The position numbers and the translations under genes are program-made. The notes below the pieces were generated by a model that ran no database searches, was not told the origin of the DNA, and was given only the letters and a program-made list of their open reading frames with translations. A stretch of DNA of 64,000 nucleotides from Stygiobacter sp043807765 (GTDB lineage Bacteria; Bacteroidota; Ignavibacteria; Ignavibacteriales; Melioribacteraceae), in NCBI GenBank assembly GCA_043807765.1, contig JAZDFQ010000072.1:27887-91886 (forward strand), read 5' to 3'. Each line of letters opens with the position of its first letter. Positions within the stretch are counted from its first letter, which is position 1. This document shows positions 52,445 through 61,550 of this stretch, piece after piece.

Positions 52445-53956
52445 TTAGAATGAATATGTATAGCCGATCATAATGTTCGAGCTTTTTTCAAATGCATAAT
52501 TTGTATTGCTGAAGTAAGAATCATAATACTTTAAAATTCTCAGCTCATAAGCCAAATCAATTCTGCCAAAGAACAGATTTACACTCACACCGCAATTGTA
52601 GCTGTTTGCATCGGGACCTTTATCTGTAATTGCCGCGCCATCGGGAACATAAGTTTGCGGTATGCTTCTGTAACCGGCTAAAAGTGACAAATATTTTGTA
52701 GCCTTAAATTCCAAACCAAAACTAATTGTGTTCTGGTTAACCCAATTTTGGAATGTGTCATCGGTTGAACCGAGATTGAATTTAGCTTTCTTGTAAGGAG
52801 CATATTCATAATCGAAATCGATTATGAATGCATCGACCGGCTGAAAACTAAATCCGATATTGAATATTGCCGGCAGTTCAACTTCGTCTTTGCCAGAAAT
52901 TGAATTCGTAACTGTCATAGAATCTTTCTTTGTTTCCGTGTAACTCCATTCACGTGTAAGAGTATATGGCAAATCAACTTTGAGACCAATTCTAAATCTG
53001 TTTAGTTCAACAAGCGCGCTGAGATTGAAAGTTGTTGAATAGTAATCGGAAGTTCCGGCTTTTGTGTTAGAAGCAGTTTCGTAGCTAAATGCGAATCTTT
53101 GCTGATTGCTTAACAAGAAACTTCCAACTCTAGTTAAAGATTGTATGTCATCGCTCTCGCCCCACATTGTTTTAAATCCGGCTCCAAGAGAAATCATTTC
53201 GTTCAACTCATACGATATTGCCCCATTAATTGTGTTGATTGCGCCAGCTCTTTCGCGTATGAAACGTGACCAGTTCATATTAAGCGTATGAATTCCATCT
53301 ACTCGTGTTATATCGCCCGGGTAACCATAATAACCAATATGCGGGTCGAGATAAGTATCGTTACGGTCGTAATCGTAAAAATTATTATTGCGGTTAAAAC
53401 TTGCGGCAGCGGCAAATTTTTGTCCACCAAATTCAAATGGAACTGCAACAGTAAAACTGTTGAACCCCATATCGTCTTTATCATTTTTCCAATCAGCAGC
53501 TTCTTCACTGTATGAGTCAAGACCAAGTTCCGGCTCTTTTACGTTGTAGTTATACAAAGTATCTTGAGCTAGTTGATAATCCCATTTGCCGTTATTAGCC
53601 GGATCGGGAGTGTATAGCCCTTCCAGATAAAATGGCAGAGTAACAAAATATCTATCCGGTCTGTAGTTTTGATTTTCTCTCCACTGCTTAGAAAAATAAT
53701 TAGCGGAAACCGAAACTTGAATTTGCTTTAGTTTTACAAGTGCCGCCGGATTAAAAAAGAGAGAAGCCATATCTCCGGTTACAGCAGTATATGCACCACC
53801 CATTGCAGATGCTTTTACACTAACATCATTCTTACTGCTCAATCCTTGCAAGGAAAGATTATCTCCGCGGTGTTGCGCAAATAGAACCGAGCCTATCAGC
53901 AAAAGGGGAATGAGGAGGTAAATTCTTTTCATAAAATTTTTATTTATCCTTTGCAT
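52445..53956 (-). CDS. FadL/PorV-superfamily outer-membrane barrel protein
   Basis: 503 residues with a signal peptide (GSVLFAQ). The N-terminal landmark ASAMGGAYTAVTGDMASLFFNPAALVKLK is shared by FadL-like transporters and PorV relatives. The rest is amphipathic strands with aromatic turns, ending in MIGYTYSF. It may transport hydrophobic or oligosaccharide ligands, or assist T9SS cargo. It is fourth in the outer-membrane block of the alginate operon. The ATG at 53956 has AGGAG upstream; one eight codons later is an alternative. Confidence 0.78.
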   Translation of the reverse strand: MQRINKNFMKRIYLLIPLLLIGSVLFAQHRGDNLSLQGLSSKNDVSVKASAMGGAYTAVTGDMASLFFNPAALVKLKQIQVSVSANYFSKQWRENQNYRPDRYFVTLPFYLEGLYTPDPANNGKWDYQLAQDTLYNYNVKEPELGLDSYSEEAADWKNDKDDMGFNSFTVAVPFEFGGQKFAAAASFNRNNNFYDYDRNDTYLDPHIGYYGYPGDITRVDGIHTLNMNWSRFIRERAGAINTINGAISYELNEMISLGAGFKTMWGESDDIQSLTRVGSFLLSNQQRFAFSYETASNTKAGTSDYYSTTFNLSALVELNRFRIGLKVDLPYTLTREWSYTETKKDSMTVTNSISGKDEVELPAIFNIGFSFQPVDAFIIDFDYEYAPYKKAKFNLGSTDDTFQNWVNQNTISFGLEFKATKYLSLLAGYRSIPQTYVPDGAAITDKGPDANSYNCGVSVNLFFGRIDLAYELRILKYYDSYFSNTNYAFEKSSNIMIGYTYSF

Positions 53957-53985
53957 GTTTAAATGCTCCTAATAAGTATTCACTT

Positions 53986-54963
53986 TTAGTTTATTTCCAA
54001 ACCGATTGTTAATCTGTGAACGGAATCCAAAAACTCTCCGTGATCATTGAATGAGTAGTCGAGTCTATACTTTGCGTACTTAACACCAATACCGGCCGAC
54101 ATTCCTTCTTGATCGCTATTGAACGTATAACCGCCGCGTAAGAAAAGCATTTCCTTAAAACTGTATTCCATTCCAACGCTATGCATCTGATCGTAATCTC
54201 TCGGCTGAATCATATCATAAGAAAGAAGCAATCTCTGATCTCCGATTGAAGTAATGAGCGGATCATCGGGAGAGATTAGGTAGGAAGAAATTCCTATGTT
54301 AAATGTTTGCGGGAGCGGATAACTCTTATCAATGAATTTTACTTCTTGACCAAAGTGTCGAACAGCCGCACCAAGTATAATTGATTTGAATCCGGTGTTG
54401 AATGTTAAACCGCCGTCAAAAATTAGCGCGCCGGCTTTTTTATAAACCAAATTTTCGTAAGCATATTTTACTGTTACACCAAACGCAAACTTATCGGTAA
54501 CATTCTTAGCGTAAGAAACTCCCAGCACCAAAGAACTTGGATTAATCACTTCTCCGGTTAAACCGGGATTGTAAACACCATTAACAAATCCAAGTCTATC
54601 TACACTCGTTACCTCAATTTCGCCAACGTCGGATAGAACGCCTAAGAAAGCGATTGTTCCCATATCGCCCATATTATATGCGGCTGAAAAGGAGAAATGT
54701 TTTACATCCATAAACCAATCGACGTAACCGAATGAGAAATCATAATTAGCTACACGTGCTAAACCGGCTGGATTCCAAAAAACTGATTCGGAATTATTTG
54801 CTAATGTGCTGAAGGCCCCGGATAATGCGTTTGCGCGTGCGCCGGGTACAACTTTAAGAAATTGAAATGATGTTGTACCAACTTTCTCGAAAGCGCTAAT
54901 CTTTATCGCCACCGCAAAGATCATCAGAGCTATAACTAAAAACTTTTTGCTAATTAATTTCAT
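53986..54963 (-). CDS. PorV/PorQ-family outer-membrane protein
   Basis: 325 residues from ATG 54963, which has GAGAGG about 7 nt upstream; the upstream frame opens with TTG. Signal peptide, then the family signature VVPGARANALSGAFSTLANNS and VFWNPAGLARV, and a barrel ending in an aromatic-rich strand. It is paralogous to the 10176-11189 gene and holds the same place after a TonB receptor and surface protein, with only 5-6 nt between neighbours at one side. A role in placing the neighbouring T9SS protein is inferred. Confidence 0.85.
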   Translation of the reverse strand: MKLISKKFLVIALMIFAVAIKISAFEKVGTTSFQFLKVVPGARANALSGAFSTLANNSESVFWNPAGLARVANYDFSFGYVDWFMDVKHFSFSAAYNMGDMGTIAFLGVLSDVGEIEVTSVDRLGFVNGVYNPGLTGEVINPSSLVLGVSYAKNVTDKFAFGVTVKYAYENLVYKKAGALIFDGGLTFNTGFKSIILGAAVRHFGQEVKFIDKSYPLPQTFNIGISSYLISPDDPLITSIGDQRLLLSYDMIQPRDYDQMHSVGMEYSFKEMLFLRGGYTFNSDQEGMSAGIGVKYAKYRLDYSFNDHGEFLDSVHRLTIGLEIN

Positions 54964-54986
54964 TATCATACCTCTCAACAAGATAT

Positions 54987-57224
54987 TTATTTAATAACGA
55001 TGAATTTTCCGGTTGTCTTTTCTCCTTCCGGTGTTGTTACAACAAAGAAATAAACTCCGGAGGCAATCTCTTGTCCGTTCTTTGTAGTTTGAAACCACTC
55101 TGTTGAATAAAGCGGTGTGTCGTGTTCTATTGTTTCAACTAATTGACCCGAGTAAGAGAATATTCTGATAGAACATTTCTTTGGCAACCCGTAAAAACCA
55201 ATTTTATCTGAAACATCACCGGTTCCCTGGAAACCGGATTTTTGCACGAATGGGTTAGGCACAGCATAAACTTTTCCTAGTTTATCAACCGAGCCAACAT
55301 TTTTTGCAAACCTAATGATGTTTGTCTTTCCACTTTCGTTACCGTTAATATCAACAGATGTTACGGCATAGTATCTAGATTCACCAATCTTAAAGTCTGT
55401 GTTAGTATCAATCAATTCGTAAATATTAGAACTGTTAACATTACCCAAATTAACTTCGCCAATCATTTGCCAAGGACCCATTCCAGCTTTGCCTCTGTAA
55501 ACTCTAAACTTGCTTAACTGTCCCATCAATCTTGGATGAGTGAATCTTTCAACTTCACGATTCCAATTTATTTTTACATCGCCTAGTGCTGTGTTGGCAA
55601 GTTCGATTGCCGGTGCCGGAACCGGAACCGGAATTTTATAACTGCCACTGCTCGGATTGCTCTCCGGCCATGTTGGAACTGTAGGTTCTTTTCCTAAATA
55701 AGCCGTAAATGCTTTGTGTGCAACTTGAGTTACGTTTCTTACTGAAGAGTTAACATAATCCGGATAACCAAATTCATCTAAATAAGCATTTGTCATTACT
55801 TCGCCACCAACAACAACCTTTTTATTCCATGATTGTGTTGCCGCCCATTGTGTAAGTGTTTGCCCGCCTTCAATTCTTTTGCCCGGTTCAGCACCGTAAC
55901 CGCACACTTCTGCATAAGCAAATTTCAATTTGTCGCCGTGTTTTAAAGTATAAGGGCCGGTAACAAAATTTTTTTGAGCCGCATCTGCACTTTGTCTGTA
56001 AGGGTAAGCAGCCCGGCCATACCAGCGCGGGTCTTTGTGAGGTACTTCCGACCAAGTAGTACTGTTAGCAGCATATACTCCGCTGTAACGGTTATCCGGA
56101 TTAAAAAACTGATTCATCATCTTAACAGAGTTTGTATTACCAGTACTAACTTTGTTAGACCAAGGTTGCTTTATTCTGCTTTGTTCATCTAGTTCGTAGT
56201 ATTCACCATTTAATGTTTTTAGAATCGCAGCCGCTTCCGATTCATTTCTTGCCGGATCTTTAGGATCAACAATTGCCAGATGATTTAAATCGTAATACAA
56301 CATTGCATAACCCGGCGCTTGAGGACTTAGCAAGCCGCCGCCGTTTTCACCGGTGCGGGCATTCTGAAGAAATATTGTTTTGTTCGGTTCTGGCTTGCCT
56401 GCTAAATCGACATTAAGATTTGTCTGCACATCCATATTAAAGCTTAACCAATAGTCAGCATCCCAATAATTTCTTTGATCGCCACGATACATACCGCCAT
56501 CATATTTCCAAGTTTGATATGTTCTTTGATAGCCATACATAGAAGGACCAAAACCGTAATTGAAACAAATCATTGCATCCTTCAACGTTTTTGTCTGTTC
56601 TATTGTTGCCGGATTACCGTCTGTATCGCCGGTGTATTCAAATTCATATTCATAAATGATCATATCATCATAATCTGGATAACTCCAAGCGCGCGAAGTT
56701 CTTGTAACCGTAATTCCGACAGAAGTTGCCCAAGTAGATGTAATTATTTCTTCAGCTTCATCGGGATTGTAATTCTGATTAAGCAACCCATCTGCAAGAA
56801 CCGGAAAATTTTCTTTCCTTTCTATGTTCAATGGGAAAACCCAGCGTCCAAAAGTTACTTCCGGTTCTCCGGCTCCAATACCGCCGCAGAAAGCGAAGAT
56901 GCGTTTATCTTTACCCGGCATACCATCAAAGTTAGCGGCAATGTAAACACCAGCACCTATTATATTGTGCTGTCCGCTATATTCAAGCCCATCAACAACT
57001 GTTGCGGAACGAGCCGGCCATTCCATAAGAGGCACACTTGTTTTGTTGCCGGCCTCTCCGGTCATCCATGCACGTCCAATTTCTCCGGTATTAAAAACAG
57101 TTTCATGCAGCATTCCTCTACTGTGAATTCTGTATTCTCTTATCTGAGCAATCGATAGAGAGCTAGAAATCAACAGTATAGAAACGAACATCATTAATAC
57201 TTTGTTAAACATTTTTCCATTCAT
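54987..57224 (-). CDS. Large surface protein with T9SS-like C-terminal domain
   Basis: 745 residues from ATG 57224; GGAGAG lies 6 nt upstream, so it is preferred to a GTG eight codons earlier. A signal peptide (SLSIAQ) is followed by a beta-rich body with Trp/Tyr-rich stretches (SYPDYDDMIIYEYEFEYTGD, NYWDADYWLSFNMDV), a fibronectin-like segment (~540-640) and the sorting domain (AVPNPFVQ ... CSIRIFSYSGQLVETIEHD ... GVYFFVVTTPEG ... GKFIVIK). It shares the C-terminal domain and gene order with the 11203-14628 protein. The aromatic body suggests glycan binding, consistent with capture of alginate for the TonB receptor upstream; no SusD fold is visible. Confidence 0.78.
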   Translation of the reverse strand: MNGKMFNKVLMMFVSILLISSSLSIAQIREYRIHSRGMLHETVFNTGEIGRAWMTGEAGNKTSVPLMEWPARSATVVDGLEYSGQHNIIGAGVYIAANFDGMPGKDKRIFAFCGGIGAGEPEVTFGRWVFPLNIERKENFPVLADGLLNQNYNPDEAEEIITSTWATSVGITVTRTSRAWSYPDYDDMIIYEYEFEYTGDTDGNPATIEQTKTLKDAMICFNYGFGPSMYGYQRTYQTWKYDGGMYRGDQRNYWDADYWLSFNMDVQTNLNVDLAGKPEPNKTIFLQNARTGENGGGLLSPQAPGYAMLYYDLNHLAIVDPKDPARNESEAAAILKTLNGEYYELDEQSRIKQPWSNKVSTGNTNSVKMMNQFFNPDNRYSGVYAANSTTWSEVPHKDPRWYGRAAYPYRQSADAAQKNFVTGPYTLKHGDKLKFAYAEVCGYGAEPGKRIEGGQTLTQWAATQSWNKKVVVGGEVMTNAYLDEFGYPDYVNSSVRNVTQVAHKAFTAYLGKEPTVPTWPESNPSSGSYKIPVPVPAPAIELANTALGDVKINWNREVERFTHPRLMGQLSKFRVYRGKAGMGPWQMIGEVNLGNVNSSNIYELIDTNTDFKIGESRYYAVTSVDINGNESGKTNIIRFAKNVGSVDKLGKVYAVPNPFVQKSGFQGTGDVSDKIGFYGLPKKCSIRIFSYSGQLVETIEHDTPLYSTEWFQTTKNGQEIASGVYFFVVTTPEGEKTTGKFIVIK

Positions 57225-57265
57225 AAACTTCTCTCCGTTTATAAACACAAATTATTTTCAGCTAA

Positions 57266-60139
57266 TTAAAAATTTAGAATTACACCAAAACGAAAATATC
57301 TTGGCTGATTGCTCAGCAAGTAGACTTCTTGACTTGTAACAAATGGAGCATATTCATCATAAGTAAGTACGTTTGCTTTATCCAATTCATATTTTGGAGT
57401 GTTTCTTTCATCGTTAAATGTTCTTGAATAACTATATACTTGTGTATTGAGAAGATTAAATCCTTCCCCGTAAATTGTCATATTGGCTTTGCCAACTCGC
57501 AATGTTTTTTCTATTCTCATACGCAAGTCTGTTTCTGCCGGAGTGCGTTTATTGTACTTCAGACCTTGTCCGCTTATATCCCATGTATAAGGTCTGCCGG
57601 AATAAACTTTCATAGTCAAACTGATGCTTACATTTTCGAGAGGGAAAACATTTCCAATACTGAAACCTTCTTGCTTTGCCATTTTATATCTCACATTAAA
57701 AACTGCTTTGTGAGTTCTATCGTAATCGAGATAAACATCTTCCGGTTCCGGAAGATCAACCGATTCTTGTCCTTCCGCCGGTTTTTCAAAGTAGGTAACC
57801 GGTGCGTTCAAATCGTTACTGCTCTTTCCTTTTGCCGCTTCATAATTATAACGAACATAACCACGCAATTGTCCTTCGGCTTTTTCTATACTTACATGAA
57901 ATCCTTTGATATCTGCATAATCTCTGTTTCTATAAGTTTGGTAAACTGACTGCTGTTCATCATAATAATAAGCGGTTTCTATAAGGTTGGTTACATCTTT
58001 ATAGTATGCGCTTACGTCTAGTTTTAATCCGTAAGGGAATGCGTTAACTAGACCAATATCGTAAGCTTTTGTGTTTTCCGGTTTTAATCTAGGATTACCA
58101 AGAATTTGGATTTCGTTGAAGCTTGTAATCTGATTATAAAAAACTTGGTTAAATGAAGGTCTCTGTGTAAACGTTCCGTAGTTTAAGTGGAATACGGAAG
58201 TTTCCGAAACCGGGAATGAAATACCAACCCTTGGCTGAATTCGACTGAAGAGTTCTGTCTTTTCTTTCTTGGCTAAGTCGCGGTCGTAATACAATCCTCT
58301 TTCCAGATAAGGTTTAGAAGGATCATAATTTGGATTGCGCAGCGGAGAAAACTCATCGGCAAAATATTCAACGTTCATATTGTAGAAATCATATCTCAAA
58401 CCAATGTTTGCAATGAAACCTTCAAATTCCATTTTATCTTGCAAGTAAGCACCGCCTTCATAAGGAAACGCGCGGAATAAGACTTTTCTATAACTGCCCG
58501 CATCAACTATGTTCATATCACGGTTAACATCTATATCATAATAAGCCAACTGTAAGCCGGCTTTTACTAGGTTGTTTTTATTTATCTGACTGGAAATGTT
58601 TCCATGGAAATCATAAGTAGTTACTTTTTGATCGCCTCTGTCATCGTTCGGTCTGCCTACGTAATAGTTTGCCGGTCCTTGATAATTAACCCAGTTGGTT
58701 TTGTTGCTGTACTTTTCTAAAAATTCACCGTCGCGCAGCAGTTCAACGCGTTCTTCATTCTTAACATTGAGTATGTTTAGTTTAGCTTCCATAATTGTTG
58801 ATGGACTAAAAACGTGATTCCAATCCAAGCCATACTGCTTTGTAACTTGGGTTGATTTGGTAATGCCGAAAGTGCGGTCGAATATCCAACGAAGCCAATT
58901 GCTTGATAATACATTTTGAGACTGCGAATCCAAAACAAAACTGAATTTGAATTTGTCTTCGCTGCTTGGTTCAAAGGTAAGATTGCTCATTAACTGTCTG
59001 GATATATCCGGACTAGTTGTTGGTACAACCGGATGATTAATGTTTTGTCTTGCTGCTAAGAATATTTTTAGATTCTTTGCAATTGGTCCACCCGTTGTAA
59101 AATCCAATCTTGTATCGAATGTGTTATTGTATTCTAAACCAACATCTCTTATAGATGTTAAGAATCCAATCTGTCCTAACCTTGCGATATAAAGCGAATC
59201 TTTTAACGATGTTCTGGTTGGAAGGAGATAAACGCTGCCAAAAGAATAGCCAAGATCGAACAAACTTCTTCCCGGCTGGGTTGGATTTTCCATCAACCAA
59301 GTTTTGGTATCTTGAAGCATTCTATAAAAATCGAGATTGCTTGGCGAGTAAACTGAACCGCCAAATGATTTATAATAAGGAGGAGTTGTAGAGCCTTCCA
59401 TTCTTGTTTCCCAAGTCTCGCCGCCTTCACGAGCAACCATGTTAACAACTCCAGATTGCGCATTACCATACTCTGCACTAAATCCGGAAGTATAAACTTC
59501 CACTTGCTGAAGTCCGGTAACAATTGGTGAAAATGCGCGAGAGTTGTTTAATGGATTCACAATCGAACCGCCGCCTATTAAATAGAGTGATTCGCCAACT
59601 CTACCGCCGCGGAAATGATCATCAACTACATCAGCTTGTAATTCCAAGATGTCCGTCAATGAAGCTACGCCGGCAATGTTTTGTACATCAGCAACATTGT
59701 AAACTTGTTTTGTGGCTGTAATATCGCGTTCAACCTTCTTTGGACTAAAAGCCGAGATAACAACTTCTTGTCCTTGTACAGCTTCACTTTCCAAAGAAAA
59801 GTTTACTTCCGATGTCTTATCAACATCAACTCTTACATTGGTTACTATTTCCGGTCTGTATCCAACATACGAAGCTTTTACGCTGTAAACTCCGGGCGAG
59901 ACATTCAAAATAAAATAGTAACCTTCTAGATCTGTAGAGGCTCCACGCATTTCTGCGATCTTCTTTTCGACGCCATCTTCCCATTTTGAAACTACCACAA
60001 TTGACGCTCCGAACAGACCTTCTTTGGTAGCTTTATCGACCGCCTTACCAGCTATCTTTCCCGTTTCACCGGCAAAAACTAAAGCGACTTGACCGATTAG
60101 CAGAATTAATAGATAAACGAAATAGAATGCTTTTCTCAT
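57266..60139 (-). CDS. SusC-like TonB-dependent outer-membrane receptor (alginate oligomer uptake)
   Basis: 957 residues. Signal peptide (VALVFAGE), carboxypeptidase-regulatory domain (~27-120: GKIAGKAVDKATKEGLFG, then GYYFILNVSPGVYSVKASY), plug (~125-245: LQADVVDDHFRGGRVGESLYLIGG, EYGNAQSGVVN) and a barrel with FPVSETSVFHLNYGTFTQRP and NPRLKPENTKAYDIGL, ending in FGVILNF. It would import polyuronate oligomers by TonB energy, inferred from the operon. It is the first gene after the GntR regulator (189-nt gap with two palindromes) and lies 41 nt upstream of the surface protein. AGGAG precedes the ATG by ~11 nt. Confidence 0.93.
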   Translation of the reverse strand: MRKAFYFVYLLILLIGQVALVFAGETGKIAGKAVDKATKEGLFGASIVVVSKWEDGVEKKIAEMRGASTDLEGYYFILNVSPGVYSVKASYVGYRPEIVTNVRVDVDKTSEVNFSLESEAVQGQEVVISAFSPKKVERDITATKQVYNVADVQNIAGVASLTDILELQADVVDDHFRGGRVGESLYLIGGGSIVNPLNNSRAFSPIVTGLQQVEVYTSGFSAEYGNAQSGVVNMVAREGGETWETRMEGSTTPPYYKSFGGSVYSPSNLDFYRMLQDTKTWLMENPTQPGRSLFDLGYSFGSVYLLPTRTSLKDSLYIARLGQIGFLTSIRDVGLEYNNTFDTRLDFTTGGPIAKNLKIFLAARQNINHPVVPTTSPDISRQLMSNLTFEPSSEDKFKFSFVLDSQSQNVLSSNWLRWIFDRTFGITKSTQVTKQYGLDWNHVFSPSTIMEAKLNILNVKNEERVELLRDGEFLEKYSNKTNWVNYQGPANYYVGRPNDDRGDQKVTTYDFHGNISSQINKNNLVKAGLQLAYYDIDVNRDMNIVDAGSYRKVLFRAFPYEGGAYLQDKMEFEGFIANIGLRYDFYNMNVEYFADEFSPLRNPNYDPSKPYLERGLYYDRDLAKKEKTELFSRIQPRVGISFPVSETSVFHLNYGTFTQRPSFNQVFYNQITSFNEIQILGNPRLKPENTKAYDIGLVNAFPYGLKLDVSAYYKDVTNLIETAYYYDEQQSVYQTYRNRDYADIKGFHVSIEKAEGQLRGYVRYNYEAAKGKSSNDLNAPVTYFEKPAEGQESVDLPEPEDVYLDYDRTHKAVFNVRYKMAKQEGFSIGNVFPLENVSISLTMKVYSGRPYTWDISGQGLKYNKRTPAETDLRMRIEKTLRVGKANMTIYGEGFNLLNTQVYSYSRTFNDERNTPKYELDKANVLTYDEYAPFVTSQEVYLLSNQPRYFRFGVILNF

Positions 60140-60182
60140 TTGCGTACTACTCCTAATATTGCATTAGAAAACTTTCATTTGA

Positions 60183-60204
60183 GAAATGTTTTTGGGGACA
60201 TTTC
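60183..60204 (-). promoter_or_regulatory. Palindrome upstream of the TonB receptor gene
   Basis: GAAATGT and ACATTTC flank 8 nt, 44-65 nt upstream of the receptor ATG. It could be an operator or leader hairpin. It does not match the GT-N3-AC site at 61159. Confidence 0.35.
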
Positions 60205-60253
60205 AATCCAGTATTAAAATAGTTTATTAACTAAAGAACGATAAGTAAAACAC

Positions 60254-60287
60254 GGTGCAATTCCGGAAAACTACAGTGGATTGCACC
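60254..60287. other. Perfect 8-bp hairpin after the regulator gene
   Basis: GGTGCAAT and ATTGCACC around an 18-nt loop, 42 nt past the regulator stop on the minus strand. It lacks a strong T-run (GTGTTTTAC follows), so it may be a weak terminator or processing site between regulator and receptor. Confidence 0.45.
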
Positions 60288-60328
60288 CTACTACATTAAT
60301 GTTTAGCTCTTAATTCAGCTTTTTCAAA

Positions 60329-61093
60329 TTAATTGGTGACAGTTATTACGCTTTTTTCTTTCAGCTCAACCGAATCGATCATTCCTTCTATCTTCATCAT
60401 TTTCTGAGCATGTGTTTTGGCAATCCCCAAATGTTCATTCATCAAGGAAAATGATTTCTCCGGATTTTTCTCTTTTATAGCTTCAAGTATTTTGGCGTGC
60501 CATTCAATCGCTGAATCTCTAGCTTCCGGTACATCAGAAATTATTTTGGATTTAATTTCCGGCATTAACCTAAATACCGGTTTCAGCATTAGAGGAAGTA
60601 AATTGTTTTGCGTGGCGCGGGCAATATTGAGATGAAAATCCATATCCAGCATAGCAAGTTCTTCCGGCTTGCCTTCAAAAATCCGCATTGCTTCTATGGC
60701 TTGCCTCATTCTTTCTATATCATCATCATTTCTGTTTAGTGAGGCAAGGCTGGCAATTGAAGGTTCTATAATGTATCTGGCCTCGATAATGTCTATTATA
60801 TAGGAAGCACCGCCTTTTGTTTTAAGATAGCTGTGCATCGGATCAGTAACATTTTTTGAAGTCAGTCCGCGGACAAAAATTCCTCTCCCCTTTTCTATAG
60901 AGATCATTCCTTTTGCACTGAGCATTCTTAGCGCTTCGCGAACAGCAGTTCTGCTAACGCCAAATTGATTGCACAATTCAAATTCGGAGGGGAGTTTTTC
61001 ACCTATTTGAATTTTGCCAGTGTGGATCGCGTCTTCAATCTCATCTGCAACGCGAATACTTAGTAATTCTTTGTTTCCGACTGGAGTAAACAT
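60329..61093 (-). CDS. GntR/FadR-family transcriptional regulator
   Basis: 254 residues from ATG 61093; an in-frame start 13 codons upstream is less likely because family members begin near here. The winged helix-turn-helix lies at ~10-75 (GEKLPSEFELCNQFGVSRTAVREALRMLSAKGMI, then GRGIFVRG). The C-terminal FCD domain carries metal-site residues: Asp/His in DMDFHLNIA, His in EWHAKIL and His in NEHLGIAKTH. FCD regulators sense small acids, commonly uronates. It is on the same strand and directly upstream of the alginate operon, so it probably controls it in response to a uronate product. A GT-N3-AC palindrome lies 66 nt upstream. Confidence 0.92.
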   Translation of the reverse strand: MFTPVGNKELLSIRVADEIEDAIHTGKIQIGEKLPSEFELCNQFGVSRTAVREALRMLSAKGMISIEKGRGIFVRGLTSKNVTDPMHSYLKTKGGASYIIDIIEARYIIEPSIASLASLNRNDDDIERMRQAIEAMRIFEGKPEELAMLDMDFHLNIARATQNNLLPLMLKPVFRLMPEIKSKIISDVPEARDSAIEWHAKILEAIKEKNPEKSFSLMNEHLGIAKTHAQKMMKIEGMIDSVELKEKSVITVTN

Positions 61094-61158
61094 GTTCTTT
61101 TTCCAATTTAGTTTGATTTTAGTCCAAATCAATCAAATTTATAACATAGGATACGTTA

Positions 61159-61171
61159 TATGTCATACATA
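61159..61171. promoter_or_regulatory. Candidate GntR/FadR operator
   Basis: TATGTCATACATA has 5-bp inverted arms around CAT and contains GT-N3-AC, the core of FadR-subfamily operators. It lies 66 nt upstream of the regulator's ATG, suiting autoregulation. No second copy was seen in the regulator-receptor gap. Confidence 0.45.
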
Positions 61172-61410
61172 ATATATGTTTAAAAAAGCGTAGCTGTCAA
61201 GTTATTTTTCAAAGTTTCTGAAATTCGGTTAGTTGTTTAGAATGATTCTTGAAAGAGACTTTCTGTTAAAGAGGCAACTTCAATTCCACATAAGAATTGG
61301 GGTATTGTCTAATTGCATTGGATTCTGAAAAATTGGCTTCGCTTATTGATTTTCTAACTCACGATGGTTTTTTCGCCCCAAAAATTCAGATATTTTCCGA
61401 ATGAATCTCC

Positions 61411-61525
61411 TCGCCGCAAGCAGCGGGGTATCCTGTCATGCCCGAATGTTTTTATCGGGCATCCATAAGTAATAGATTCCCGCTAAAAGCATGCGGGAAT
61501 GACACCGCAAGCGGCGGGGAATTTT
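61411..61525. repeat. Cluster of hairpins, dispersed-repeat type
   Basis: Non-coding. ATGCCCGA/TCGGGCAT (61438-61462) and ATTCCCGC/GCGGGAAT (61476-61500) are hairpins, framed by near-identical blocks CCGCAAGCAGCGGGG and CCGCAAGCGGCGGGG. It lies between the barrel gene (ends 61551) and the regulator promoter. It may also end transcripts of the barrel gene. Confidence 0.6.
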
Positions 61526-61550
61526 ACCCGTAGTGATTAAACCAATACCA

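Noticed and set aside
56475..57158. 227-codon open frame on the plus strand
   Set aside because: It is antisense to the surface protein at 54987-57224, which has a signal peptide and a sorting domain; the antisense product has no domain.
57440..57949. 169-codon open frame on the plus strand
   Set aside because: Antisense to the TonB receptor barrel; no recognisable domain or ribosome-binding site.
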